A stretch of DNA of 64,000 bases from Aliarcobacter sp. (GTDB lineage Bacteria; Campylobacterota; Campylobacteria; Campylobacterales; Arcobacteraceae), in NCBI GenBank assembly GCA_028689025.1, contig JAQTXA010000003.1, forward strand, positions 124,001 through 188,000, in the 5' to 3' direction. Below the pieces are notes generated by a model. That model saw only the letters and a list, made by a program, of their open reading frames with translations. It made no database searches and had not been told where the DNA came from. This document shows, piece after piece, positions 1-7,556 of the stretch (its first letter is position 1; each line of letters begins with the position of its first letter). The position numbers were made by a program, and so were the translations under genes.

Positions 1-471
1 AGAACTCATGGTCTCTGGCCAATGTAAATATGGTGTAGTTAAAAAATTTATAGTTTTATCACCCAAAGTCAAACTTTTATTTGTCCAAACTGTTTCAAAA
101 GCAATGCTCTCATTGTTTGTAATAGCTTTTAACATTGGTGTTGCTTGTGGAGATATTAGAACTTTTGCATTTGGAACTCTTTTGATTAATTCAGGAATTG
201 CCCCTGCATGATCTGGTTCTAAATGGTGACATATAACATATTTTATCTCATCATAAGAGCAAAGTTGTTCAATTTTTGAAAAAAACTCTTTTTCAAAACC
301 TAACTTTACAGTATCGACAATAATTACACCTTCACTTGTTTTTATTAAGTAAGCATTATATGAAGAACCATTTGCAGTTTTCATGATAATGTCAAAGGTT
401 CTAATATCAGGGTCAAAAGCCCCTATAAAAAATATATTATTTGCTATTTCTACTGGTTTTTTATGATTCAT
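1..471 (-). CDS. Flavodiiron protein (N-terminal part, cut by window edge)
   Basis: Partial gene; only the first roughly 157 codons are present and the rest lies to the left of the window. The start is the ATG at 471-469, overlapping the stop of the upstream NifX-like gene by 11 bases. The translation has the metallo-beta-lactamase-like core of flavodiiron proteins, with the diiron ligand motif HHLEPDHAG and the later LHWPETM. Members of this family reduce O2 and/or NO to water or N2O with electrons from rubredoxin or a flavin partner in the cytoplasm. As the last visible gene of a sigma-54-type nif operon, an O2-scavenging role protecting nitrogenase is the likeliest reading. Whether a C-terminal flavodoxin or rubredoxin domain is present cannot be seen. 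Confidence 0.88.
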   Translation of the reverse strand, partial: MNHKKPVEIANNIFFIGAFDPDIRTFDIIMKTANGSSYNAYLIKTSEGVIIVDTVKLGFEKEFFSKIEQLCSYDEIKYVICHHLEPDHAGAIPELIKRVPNAKVLISPQATPMLKAITNNESIAFETVWTNKSLTLGDKTINFLTTPYLHWPETMSS

Positions 472-826
472 TTTCTAATAACCTTCTCATCCATATTGGA
501 GGATTAGATTTCATTTTTATAAGTAAATTTAGAATATCTTCAATCTTTTCATTCTCTTTAGCTGATTGCATAGGGAAAATTTTACAAGCTTGAACCATTC
601 TTGAAGCCTTTGGGCCAATTTGTTGTACATATAAAATATCACTATCTTCCAAACACTCTATTTTGTAAGTTAACTTTTCAATTTCATCAGAAATCTCAAT
701 TGATGAATCAATAGTTTTTACGAAATTGAAACTATCTTCAATGATTTCGTATATATAAAACTCTTTGCACCAACCAAAATGTTGGTTAACATGTATATTA
801 TCAGTAGATGCAAATGCGATTTTCAT
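461..826 (-). CDS. NifX/NafY-type FeMo-cofactor-binding domain protein
   Basis: 121 aa single-domain protein of the Nitro_FeMo-Co (NifX/NifY/NifB C-terminal) family. It starts MKIAFASTD, with the family glycine/histidine region NQHFGWCKEF and a C-terminal NPPIWMRRLLE tail resembling the tail of the NifX at 12804 (NPPPFIKKIIE). Family members carry or store FeMo-co or NifB-co during cofactor assembly. It overlaps the upstream fusion gene by 4 bases and the flavodiiron gene by 11, so all are translated from one message. Because a closer nifX candidate lies at 12804, I do not assign a symbol; this may be a second NifX or a NafY-like carrier. Confidence 0.85.
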   Translation of the reverse strand: MKIAFASTDNIHVNQHFGWCKEFYIYEIIEDSFNFVKTIDSSIEISDEIEKLTYKIECLEDSDILYVQQIGPKASRMVQACKIFPMQSAKENEKIEDILNLLIKMKSNPPIWMRRLLENES

Positions 827-1791
827 AATACATAAATCCTTACTCTTTTGTCTATTACTTGCTCAATTGTACTTTTAATCATTTCATAAGTTCCAGTTGA
901 AGCAATAGAACATCCAACACAAGCACCTTGATATGCAAGTCTTAACTCAATTTCTGGCTCATTTAGATAATCAAGTAAAATTATATTTCCACCATCTTTT
1001 TTTAGAATTGGTCTAATAAATCTCTCTAATGCATCATTTAAAATCTCAAGTTGGTCTTCTAAACTTTTTGCTCTAAAGTTTCTATTTAATTCACCATCTT
1101 CTAAAGGTTTATCAACACCTGTTAACTGTACAGTTGCCATTACATGACCAGCCTTTGCTGCTTTTAACATACAGTCAAAACCTTCTTTTACACCATGTAA
1201 ATCTGTTCTATCTTTTAATTGAATTAAAGCAAGTCTAAATGCAGCTTGAACATGATTTTTAGAAACTGCTCGTCTGAAATAATCAACTGCTTTTGGAATA
1301 TCTTCTTCAACTCCAATTTTTGTTTGGTACATTAATGCTAAATTAAAATTAGCAGAATCATTATCATAAGCACTTGCTTGTTCAAACCACTCTTTTGCTT
1401 TTGTATAATCTTTTTCAACACCTTCACCCTTTAGGTACATTAACCCTAAGTTTGCCATTGCTTGGTCATTTTTTAATTTGGCTTCTTCTACCCAAATATC
1501 ATGTGCTTTTTTGAAATCTTTGTTTTTATATGCATCAAGTGCAGCTCTATGTTCCATAAATCTAGTTCCTTCATTTGGATTGGGGATTGGATTATTTAAT
1601 TCTAATTGTTTTTCTAAATGCTTTTTTAAATACTCTTTTGCCAATATAATAGCTTCTTCATAATCTTCACTAGAAGCTTTTATGTCAAAATCTATATATT
1701 CTACTAAGAAAGCATCACCAATTTCATTTTCTCCACTATAAACTTCAAGGGGATAATTTAATGATAAATAATAATCCAAATCCTTTTTCAT
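823..1791 (-). CDS. HicB-like / Sel1-repeat / NifU C-terminal domain fusion protein
   Basis: 322 aa, three parts. Residues 1-72 look like a HicB-type fold: a beta-rich start, then an EEAI..AKEYLKKHLE helix ending in NPIPNP. Residues about 80-225 contain Sel1/TPR helical repeats with the typical A..NLGLMYLKGEGV and A.EWFEQAS patterns. Residues about 245-322 are a NifU C-terminal (Nfu) domain with the GACVGC motif (Cys291, Cys294), which in the family holds a transient [4Fe-4S] cluster. An Fe-S delivery role for nitrogenase maturation is inferred from this domain and the operon. The repeats could dock a client protein. The architecture is unusual: canonical NifU has an N-terminal IscU-like scaffold, which is absent here. 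Confidence 0.8.
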   Translation of the reverse strand: MKKDLDYYLSLNYPLEVYSGENEIGDAFLVEYIDFDIKASSEDYEEAIILAKEYLKKHLEKQLELNNPIPNPNEGTRFMEHRAALDAYKNKDFKKAHDIWVEEAKLKNDQAMANLGLMYLKGEGVEKDYTKAKEWFEQASAYDNDSANFNLALMYQTKIGVEEDIPKAVDYFRRAVSKNHVQAAFRLALIQLKDRTDLHGVKEGFDCMLKAAKAGHVMATVQLTGVDKPLEDGELNRNFRAKSLEDQLEILNDALERFIRPILKKDGGNIILLDYLNEPEIELRLAYQGACVGCSIASTGTYEMIKSTIEQVIDKRVRIYVL

Positions 1792-1809
1792 ATACTAAAA
1801 CCTACTTTT

Positions 1810-2190
1810 TTATTTAGCTTTACAAGTACAAGCACTATTACCCGAATCTAAAAGTGCTGAACTATTTTCTTTTGTAACAAGTTTGGCTTTATTTACCAAT
1901 AACTGCATATAAATCTCATCAATACTGTAATGAGTTTTTAAACAGCTATAAACTTTTAAACCTTTATCTTCCAAAAAGTCATACACTTTTTCACCCATAT
2001 AGTAAAAAATTGTACTATCAATATTTTTCTCAGAAACAAATTTTGCAGTATCTATTCCATCACCACAACCTTGATTCTCTACTACTTTAAAAGTTCCAGT
2101 CTCTTCATTTAAAAGGGCGAAATATGGAGTGTTCCCATAAAGTTTAGAAATCGTTGTAGATTCCTTTTTATCTAATGGTATTGCTATCAT
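1810..2190 (-). CDS. NifX/NifB-C-like Fe-Mo cofactor domain protein, first gene of leftward nif operon
   Basis: 126 aa from the ATG at 2190. The reading frame is open further upstream, but the chosen start has a GGAGT Shine-Dalgarno sequence five bases away and fits the family start MIAIPLDKKES. The fold is the Nitro_FeMo-Co domain (S..YG..PYFALLNEETGTF), ending in a cysteine-bearing tail CTCKAK. Proteins of this group bind nitrogenase cofactor precursors. It is first in a four-gene leftward unit (this gene, the Sel1/NifU fusion, a NifX-like protein, the flavodiiron protein) behind a sigma-54-type promoter. The precise cofactor species bound cannot be read from sequence. Confidence 0.8.
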   Translation of the reverse strand: MIAIPLDKKESTTISKLYGNTPYFALLNEETGTFKVVENQGCGDGIDTAKFVSEKNIDSTIFYYMGEKVYDFLEDKGLKVYSCLKTHYSIDEIYMQLLVNKAKLVTKENSSALLDSGNSACTCKAK

Positions 2191-2220
2191 TTTTACTCCT
2201 TTATTTTGATAATAGTATCT

Positions 2221-2238
2221 ATGCAAATATCGTTCCTT
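2221..2238 (-). promoter_or_regulatory. Sigma-54-type promoter for leftward nif operon
   Basis: Read on the minus strand it is GGAACGATATTTGCAT, with GG and GC separated by exactly 10 bases, the hallmark of -24/-12 promoters. It lies about 30 bases upstream of the ATG at 2190 and shares its sequence with the other nif promoters in the window. Confidence 0.8.
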
Positions 2239-2244
2239 TCTATT

Positions 2245-2262
2245 GGGGAATAAAACTTGCAC
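2245..2262 (+). promoter_or_regulatory. Sigma-54-type promoter for nifE
   Basis: GGGGAATAAAACTTGCAC, with GG (2247-2248) and GC (2259-2260) 10 bases apart. It is back-to-back with the leftward nif promoter, so the 110-base gap is a divergent nif control region. No TGT-N10-ACA NifA site was found here by eye. Confidence 0.72.
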
Positions 2263-2299
2263 TATAACTATAATAAAATCCAATTATAAAGAGTCTATT

Positions 2300-3646
2300 A
2301 TGGTAAATAAAAAATTAATTCGAGAACTCTTGAGCGAAAGCGATTGCTCACATAATAAAACAAAAAAATCTTCATGTGATAAACCAAAACCAGGAGCAAC
2401 AAGTGGTGGTTGCGCATTTGAGGGAGCACAAATTTCACTTTTCCCTTTTGCTGATGTTATTCATTTAGTTCATTCACCAGCAACTTGTATAGGTGCTTCA
2501 TGGGAAACAAGACAAACTCTTACTTCTCATAAAGGGGAAAATAACACTGTTATGGGTTACACAACTGATGTTAATACAAATGACATCATTTTTGGTGGAG
2601 ATAAAAAACTAGAAGCATCTATTGATTACATAGTTGAACATAAAAATCCAAAAGGTATTTTTGTATATGAAACTTGTGTTACTGCCATGATTGGTGATGA
2701 CATGGACAATGTTTGTGGAAGAATGGAAAAGAAACATGGTATTCCAATTATTGTTATCCACTCTCCTGGATTTGTTGGTGGTAAAAATCTTGGCTCACGT
2801 CTTGGTGGAGAATCAGTTTTACACCAATTAATTGGTACAAAAGAGCCCGAAGAGATACATCCATTTGGAATAAATCTAATTGGTGAATACAATGTTACAG
2901 GTGATATGTGGCAATATACACCACTTTTAGAAAAAATCGGAATTAAAGTAATCTCAACACTAGCAGGTGATGGAAGAATTGAAAATATTCAAATGGCTCA
3001 TACTGCAAAATTAAACGTAATTGTTTGTGCAAAATCATTAATTAGTTTAACTAGAAAAATGCAAGAGAAATATAATATTCCATATATCTCTATCTCATTT
3101 TATGGGAAACGTGACACTTCAAATGCAATTAGAAGTATTGTAAATGCCTTTGGTGATGAAGCCTTAACAGCCCGAGCAGAAGCATTAATCGCAGAAGAAG
3201 AAGCAAAACTTGAAGAGATATTAATTCCTTATAGAAAAATATTAGAGGGTAAAAAAGCTATTTTAAATACAGGTGGAAATAAAACTTGGTCAATAGCTTC
3301 TGCTTTACAAGATATAGGAGTTGATGTTGTTGCAACTAGCGTTCAAAAAGCAACTTTAGAAGATAAAGAGATTTGTGCACAATATGTAAAAATCTTAATA
3401 ACAAATCCAGGAGTTGAACAAGCTCAATTAATAGATGAACATAAAATTGATATTTTACTTGCAGGTGGAAGAAGTTTATATACAGCTATTAAGAAAAAAG
3501 TAGCCTTTGTAGATGTAAACCAAGAGAAAAAAGTATCTTATGGAGCATATTCAGGACTTGTAAATCTAGCAATTGATGTTTGTAATGCTGTAAATAATAA
3601 AGTATTTAAAGTTGTAGGTGCACCTGAACCTTGGAGTGTTGATTAA
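2300..3646 (+). CDS. nifE: NifE, FeMo-cofactor scaffold alpha subunit
   Basis: 448 aa from the ATG at 2300; the frame is open further upstream but family alignment begins here. NifE pairs with NifN to form the scaffold on which NifB-co matures to FeMo-co. Family motifs are GGCAFEGAQI, LVHSPATCIG and VYETCVTAMIGDD, giving the three cluster cysteines Cys38, Cys63 and Cys126, followed by NAPGFVGSKNLG-like HSPGFVGGKNLG. It is monocistronic here, closed by a strong palindrome at its stop, whereas in most diazotrophs nifN follows directly; here nifN is 5.2 kb away. The short length relative to the roughly 470 residues of other NifE proteins reflects a compact C-terminus. Confidence 0.95.
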   Translation: MVNKKLIRELLSESDCSHNKTKKSSCDKPKPGATSGGCAFEGAQISLFPFADVIHLVHSPATCIGASWETRQTLTSHKGENNTVMGYTTDVNTNDIIFGGDKKLEASIDYIVEHKNPKGIFVYETCVTAMIGDDMDNVCGRMEKKHGIPIIVIHSPGFVGGKNLGSRLGGESVLHQLIGTKEPEEIHPFGINLIGEYNVTGDMWQYTPLLEKIGIKVISTLAGDGRIENIQMAHTAKLNVIVCAKSLISLTRKMQEKYNIPYISISFYGKRDTSNAIRSIVNAFGDEALTARAEALIAEEEAKLEEILIPYRKILEGKKAILNTGGNKTWSIASALQDIGVDVVATSVQKATLEDKEICAQYVKILITNPGVEQAQLIDEHKIDILLAGGRSLYTAIKKKVAFVDVNQEKKVSYGAYSGLVNLAIDVCNAVNNKVFKVVGAPEPWSVD

Positions 3647-3658
3647 TCAACACTCTTT
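3634..3658. terminator. Bidirectional hairpin between nifE and the alcohol dehydrogenase gene
   Basis: A perfect 22-base palindrome (GAGTGTTGATT and its complement) overlaps the nifE stop and is followed by TTTAAAG; the convergent gene ends at 3663. Confidence 0.7.
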
Positions 3659-3662
3659 AAAG

Positions 3663-4811
3663 TTAAGCAGCATTATTTAGAATCTCTGATAATACTTCTT
3701 TTGTATAAATAGAGTCTAATCCAAAATGTTTTGCATTTTCATAAGCACTATCTACAATTAGAGGAATATCTTCTTTTTTTATTGAGAATTGTGATAATTT
3801 AGTTGGTGTACCAATTTTGTTAAACCAATTCTCTAAAGCTTCAATTCCTTCTTGGGCAGAATAAACACCAAAAATCTCATTTGCAAATCGTTCAAATTGA
3901 GTTGGATTTTTTTTGTAATACCATTTCATCCAAGCTGGCATAATTACAGATAAACCAGCACCATGGGGAACATTAAAAAGTGCAGATAAAGTGTGTTCAA
4001 TCATATGATTTGGATATGAAAATCCTGCAACTCCCAAATATGTAGTTCCATTTAAAGCATTTGTGGCAGCCCAAGCAAACTCAGCTCTTGCATCATAATT
4101 TTCACTATCTTTTAATAAAATCTCTGTTGATTCAATAACAGTTGAAATATTTGCTTCAATATATTTTGAAATAATTGTAGGATGTACAGTTGCAGTAAAA
4201 TATCCCTCAATAGAGTGAGCAATAATATCAGCTGCTGAATAAACTAAATAATCTTTTGATACAGATTTTTGAAGTTCTGGATTAATTACAGAAACTTTTG
4301 GATATATACAAGCTGAAATAATTGAGTATTTTTGTTTTGTTTTTTCATTTGTTACAACAGCAAAAGAGTTCATTTCACTTCCCGTTGCAGCCATTGTAAT
4401 AATATCAAAGACAGGTAAAGCTTTTGTAATCTCTCTTTTACCTAAAAAGAAATCCCAAATATCTCCATCATCTAAAGCTCCAACAGCAATTGCTTTTGAG
4501 CTATCAAGAACAGAACCTCCACCCACACTTAAAATTCCATCTACTTTTGTCTCTTTTGCTTTTAAAATTCCCTCATAAACTGTTGAAAGAAGCGGATTAC
4601 TAACAATCCCACATAACTCAACAAATTCAATATCAAACTCTTTTAAACTATTTACTACAGAATCGTATAATCCATCTTTTTTAATTCTATCGCTTCCAAA
4701 AGTAAGTAAAACTTTTTTAACACCATATGAACTTATATATTTTCCTATATTTTTTTCTTTTTCTTTTCCAAATTCTATTTGTGTTGGATTTTTATATGTA
4801 AATTTTTCCAT
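3663..4811 (-). CDS. Iron-containing alcohol dehydrogenase (YqhD/BDH type)
   Basis: 382 aa member of the group III metal-dependent alcohol dehydrogenases. It shows the family start F.NPTQIEFGK, the nucleotide-binding GGGSVLDSSKAI, and the metal-ligand histidines in MIEHTLSALFNVPHGAGL plus AKHFG near the end. Enzymes of this group reduce short-chain aldehydes with NAD(P)H in the cytoplasm. An AraC-type regulator and an aldo-keto reductase lie next to it, the same trio as yqhD, yqhC and dkgA in Escherichia coli, which points to aldehyde detoxification. It does not look like a nif gene and sits in the segment that separates nifE from nifN. Confidence 0.88.
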   Translation of the reverse strand: MEKFTYKNPTQIEFGKEKEKNIGKYISSYGVKKVLLTFGSDRIKKDGLYDSVVNSLKEFDIEFVELCGIVSNPLLSTVYEGILKAKETKVDGILSVGGGSVLDSSKAIAVGALDDGDIWDFFLGKREITKALPVFDIITMAATGSEMNSFAVVTNEKTKQKYSIISACIYPKVSVINPELQKSVSKDYLVYSAADIIAHSIEGYFTATVHPTIISKYIEANISTVIESTEILLKDSENYDARAEFAWAATNALNGTTYLGVAGFSYPNHMIEHTLSALFNVPHGAGLSVIMPAWMKWYYKKNPTQFERFANEIFGVYSAQEGIEALENWFNKIGTPTKLSQFSIKKEDIPLIVDSAYENAKHFGLDSIYTKEVLSEILNNAA

Positions 4812-4827
4812 TTATAATCTCCTAGTT

Positions 4828-4907
4828 TTTCTACAAATTATAAATGAATTTAAAAAAAGCCAATAGAAAAATAGTCCCTTATTCTTGCCTATTTCTACAA
4901 ATTATAA
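4828..4907. repeat. Direct repeats, probable binding sites of the AraC-type regulator
   Basis: TTTCTACAAATTATAA occurs twice, at 4828-4843 and 4892-4907, in the gap upstream of the alcohol dehydrogenase gene. A related inverted copy lies upstream of the regulator at 5841-5861, sharing TTGCCTAwTTCTACAAATT with the second copy. Confidence 0.6.
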
Positions 4908-4911
4908 GAAA

Positions 4912-5814
4912 TCAGGCAATATCTTTGTTTTTTATTAAATTTGTGTGAGCAATTGGAGACATTCCAAACATTCTTGAATATTCCCTACTAAACTGAGAAG
5001 GACTTTCATATCCAATGGCAAAAGCCACTTGTGTAGCTTCAATATTTTGAGTTATTAACATCTGTTTTGCTTCTTCTAATCTAATTTTCTTTTGAAATTG
5101 TAAAGGACTCATAGAAGTTATTTTTTTGAAATTATGATATAAAGATGATTCACTAATACCTACAGTTCTTGCTAAATCCTTCATATTTATAGTTTGTGAA
5201 AAATTGTTTTTTATCTCTGTAATTGCTTTTACAATTTGATTAGTTAAAGTTCCTTCTAAAACATGTTGTTTTAAAAAATCCCCATTTCTTTCCAATAATA
5301 TATAAATTATCTCTTTCATAATCAACGATGACAAAAACTTAATATCACTTGTTGATTTATCCAAAAGTTTAATTAACCTACTTAAAGGTTCAAGTAAACT
5401 CCCATCTAAATCATCAAAACAAAGACCTTTTTCTATCCCTTTTTTTTCATTTATTCCACTATTATCTACCTCTTTTAAGACTTCATAGATTTGTTCCAAT
5501 GAGAATTTTAGAATAACTGCAACATAAGGAACTTCTTTTGAAGCCCTTTGTATTCTAACATTTGCAGGGATATGAGTACAAGCCAAAAGATATTTTGTTT
5601 CTGAATAACTAAACATCTCATCGGCAAAACCAACTGCTTTCTCGCCTTGTAATACAATACATAAAGAGGGTTCATAAATAACACTTGTAAATTCAGATAA
5701 TGAAGTGGTTGTATAAAATTTAAGTGCTGGTATTTGTGTTTGGATTACTCCTTCAACTTTGTGTTTCTCTTGTATATAATTTATTAACTCTTTTTGATAA
5801 TTTGTTTGATTCAT
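4912..5814 (-). CDS. AraC-family transcriptional regulator (YqhC-like)
   Basis: 300 aa. Residues about 25-190 form the AraC_N type N-terminal domain (PSLCIVLQGEKAVGF, THIPANVRI). Residues about 200-295 hold the two helix-turn-helix motifs (MKDLARTVGISESSLYHNFK and ATQVAFAIGYESPSQFSREY). Proteins of this type sense electrophilic aldehydes and activate alcohol dehydrogenase and aldo-keto reductase genes. It is flanked by exactly such genes: the dehydrogenase follows on the same strand and the reductase is divergent. Repeated TTCTACAAATT sequences on both sides are the likely operators. The effector is not identifiable from sequence. Confidence 0.88.
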   Translation of the reverse strand: MNQTNYQKELINYIQEKHKVEGVIQTQIPALKFYTTTSLSEFTSVIYEPSLCIVLQGEKAVGFADEMFSYSETKYLLACTHIPANVRIQRASKEVPYVAVILKFSLEQIYEVLKEVDNSGINEKKGIEKGLCFDDLDGSLLEPLSRLIKLLDKSTSDIKFLSSLIMKEIIYILLERNGDFLKQHVLEGTLTNQIVKAITEIKNNFSQTINMKDLARTVGISESSLYHNFKKITSMSPLQFQKKIRLEEAKQMLITQNIEATQVAFAIGYESPSQFSREYSRMFGMSPIAHTNLIKNKDIA

Positions 5815-5840
5815 AATAACTCCTAAAACCCAATTATTAC

Positions 5841-5861
5841 AGAATTTGTAGAATTAGGCAA
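5841..5861 (-). promoter_or_regulatory. Probable AraC-regulator operator
   Basis: On the minus strand TTGCCTAATTCTACAAATTC matches the site at 4885-4905 at 19 of 21 positions. It lies between the divergent regulator and aldo-keto reductase genes. Confidence 0.55.
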
Positions 5862-5940
5862 TGATTAAAAACTATTATTCTATTCATATTTTGATATATT
5901 AATTATAATCTTACTAATAAAAATACCAAAAGGAAAGAAA

Positions 5941-6942
5941 ATGACATATACAAAATTTGCAAATACAGATATAAAACTTTCAAGTATTGGTTTAGGTTGT
6001 ATGGGAATGAGTTCAGCTTATGGAGAAAAAGATGATGTCGAGAGTATCGCAACCCTTGAGCGTTCAATTGAACTTGGAATAAATTTTTGGGATACAGCAG
6101 ATATTTATGCAAATGGATTAAACGAAGAGTTAATCTCAAAAGTATTAACAAAAAATAGAGATAAAATTTTTATTGCAACAAAATTTGGTTTTAGAATGAA
6201 AAATGATATAGGTGACTCTTTTAGTGGAGAAGTTTATATTGATGCTTCACCAAAATATATAAAAGAAGCCGTTGAAAAAAGTCTAAAAAGATTAAATACA
6301 GATGTGATTGATTTATATTATGCCCACAGAGTTGATTTAAATATTCCCATTGAAGAGACAGTTGAAGCTATGAGTCAACTAGTACGTGAAGGAAAAATAA
6401 AATATCTAGGACTTAGTGAATGTTCTGCAGATGAATTAAAAAGGGCACACGCTGTTCATCCAATTTCAGCACTTCAAAGTGAATATTCACTTCTAACAAG
6501 AGATGTAGAAAAAGAGATATTACCACTAACAAAAGAGTTAGGAATTACCCTTGTACCATTTGCTCCATTAAGTAGAGGACTAATGTCAAATTCTTTGGAA
6601 GTAAATAAATTAATAGATAAAGACTTTAGAAGAAATCTTCCAAGATACAACGGTGAATATTTAGATAATAATCAAAAATTATCTTCTGAATTTGCAACAT
6701 TTGCTCAAAATAAAAATTGTACTTCTGCACAACTTGCAATTGCTTGGATTATTGCTCAAAGTGATAATATCATTCCAATTCCAGGAACAAAAAGAAGAAA
6801 ATATTTAGAAGAGAATGTAGAAGCAGTTAATCTAAAACTTGATTCAAAAGATTTGGAAACTATAGAAAATATATTAAAAAAATATCCAAATATCGGTCCT
6901 AGATATTCTCAAAGGGAAAATAAGTTTGTAAAAAGTAAATAA
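5941..6942 (+). CDS. Aldo/keto reductase
   Basis: 333 aa TIM-barrel NADPH-dependent reductase. The catalytic tetrad is visible as the Asp of FWDTADIY, its following Tyr, the Lys of ATKFGF and the His of YAHRVD; the cofactor-binding [14 protein letters not shown] is near the C-terminus. It begins after an AAGGAAAG ribosome site. It is divergent from the AraC-type regulator and probably induced with the alcohol dehydrogenase on the far side. It is not obviously linked to nitrogen fixation; a general carbonyl-reducing role is inferred. Confidence 0.88.
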   Translation: MTYTKFANTDIKLSSIGLGCMGMSSAYGEKDDVESIATLERSIELGINFWDTADIYANGLNEELISKVLTKNRDKIFIATKFGFRMKNDIGDSFSGEVYIDASPKYIKEAVEKSLKRLNTDVIDLYYAHRVDLNIPIEETVEAMSQLVREGKIKYLGLSECSADELKRAHAVHPISALQSEYSLLTRDVEKEILPLTKELGITLVPFAPLSRGLMSNSLEVNKLIDKDFRRNLPRYNGEYLDNNQKLSSEFATFAQNKNCTSAQLAIAWIIAQSDNIIPIPGTKRRKYLEENVEAVNLKLDSKDLETIENILKKYPNIGPRYSQRENKFVKSK

Positions 6943-6968
6943 GATAACAACATTTTATATATATCTAG

Positions 6969-7054
6969 CACTACTTTTTTATTAAATAATTACTTCTATT
7001 GGTATATTAATTGCATTGATTATTTATCTGCAAGGACTTGATAAAAAAGTAGTG
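6969..7054. repeat. Long inverted repeat with 14-base perfect arms
   Basis: CACTACTTTTTTAT at 6969-6982 is the exact complement of 7041-7054, with 58 bases between. Within the loop one frame reads ITSIGILIALIIYLQGL with no start codon, which may be the remnant of a small membrane protein gene. The repeat may also act as a terminator for the aldo-keto reductase gene. Confidence 0.5.
6999..7016 (+). promoter_or_regulatory. Possible sigma-54-type promoter for the PAS/chemoreceptor pair
   Basis: TTGGTATATTAATTGCAT has GG (7001-7002) and GC (7013-7014) 10 bases apart. It departs from the GGAAY form of the other seven sites but matches TGG-N-A and TTGCAT. A TATAAT box at 7125-7130, closer to the gene, is an alternative. 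Confidence 0.4.
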
Positions 7055-7162
7055 TTTTCCTTATAGAAAATATCATAAAAATATTATTTTAAATATTTAT
7101 TAAGTTTTTACCCTTAGAATTATGTATAATAAAAATAAATTAAAAAAAAGAATATATGTAAA

Positions 7163-7546
7163 ATGAGTATAGAAATAAAAATAAATAAGAACACAATGAT
7201 TGTTTCAGAGACAGATGAAAAAGGAACAATCATATATGCTAATGATGATTTTTGCACTATTGCGGGATATGAAAAAGCAGAATTAATTGGTCAACCACAT
7301 AATATTGTAAGACATTCTGATATGCCAAAAGTTGCCTTTGAAGATTTATGGAAAACTATTAAATCTGGAAAGGTTTGGAATGGAATTGTTAAAAATAGGA
7401 CAAAAAGTGGCGACTTTTATTGGGTTAATGCAACTGCATATCAATCAAAAAAACAAGATGGGAAGTTACGATACATTTCTGTAAGAGTTTGCCCTACAGA
7501 AGATGAAATAAAGAGTGCTGAAAATTTATATAAAACACTAAAATAA
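7163..7546 (+). CDS. PAS-domain energy/aerotaxis sensor (Aer/CetB type)
   Basis: 127 aa, a single PAS domain. It carries the Aer-like signature [14 protein letters not shown], the flavin-pocket stretch [13 protein letters not shown], and [16 protein letters not shown]. Related domains bind FAD and report cell redox state. The next gene is a receptor without its own sensor domain, so the two probably work as a bipartite receptor, as CetB and CetA do in Campylobacter jejuni. No membrane segment is present. The location inside a nif island suggests it may guide cells toward O2 levels suited to nitrogen fixation, which is inference. Confidence 0.85.
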   Translation: MSIEIKINKNTMIVSETDEKGTIIYANDDFCTIAGYEKAELIGQPHNIVRHSDMPKVAFEDLWKTIKSGKVWNGIVKNRTKSGDFYWVNATAYQSKKQDGKLRYISVRVCPTEDEIKSAENLYKTLK

Positions 7547-7556
7547 GGGACTTACA

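Noticed and set aside
6983..7040. Possible small membrane peptide gene (ITSIGILIALIIYLQGL) within the inverted repeat
   Set aside because: No start codon or ribosome site in the frame; noted only as a possible remnant.
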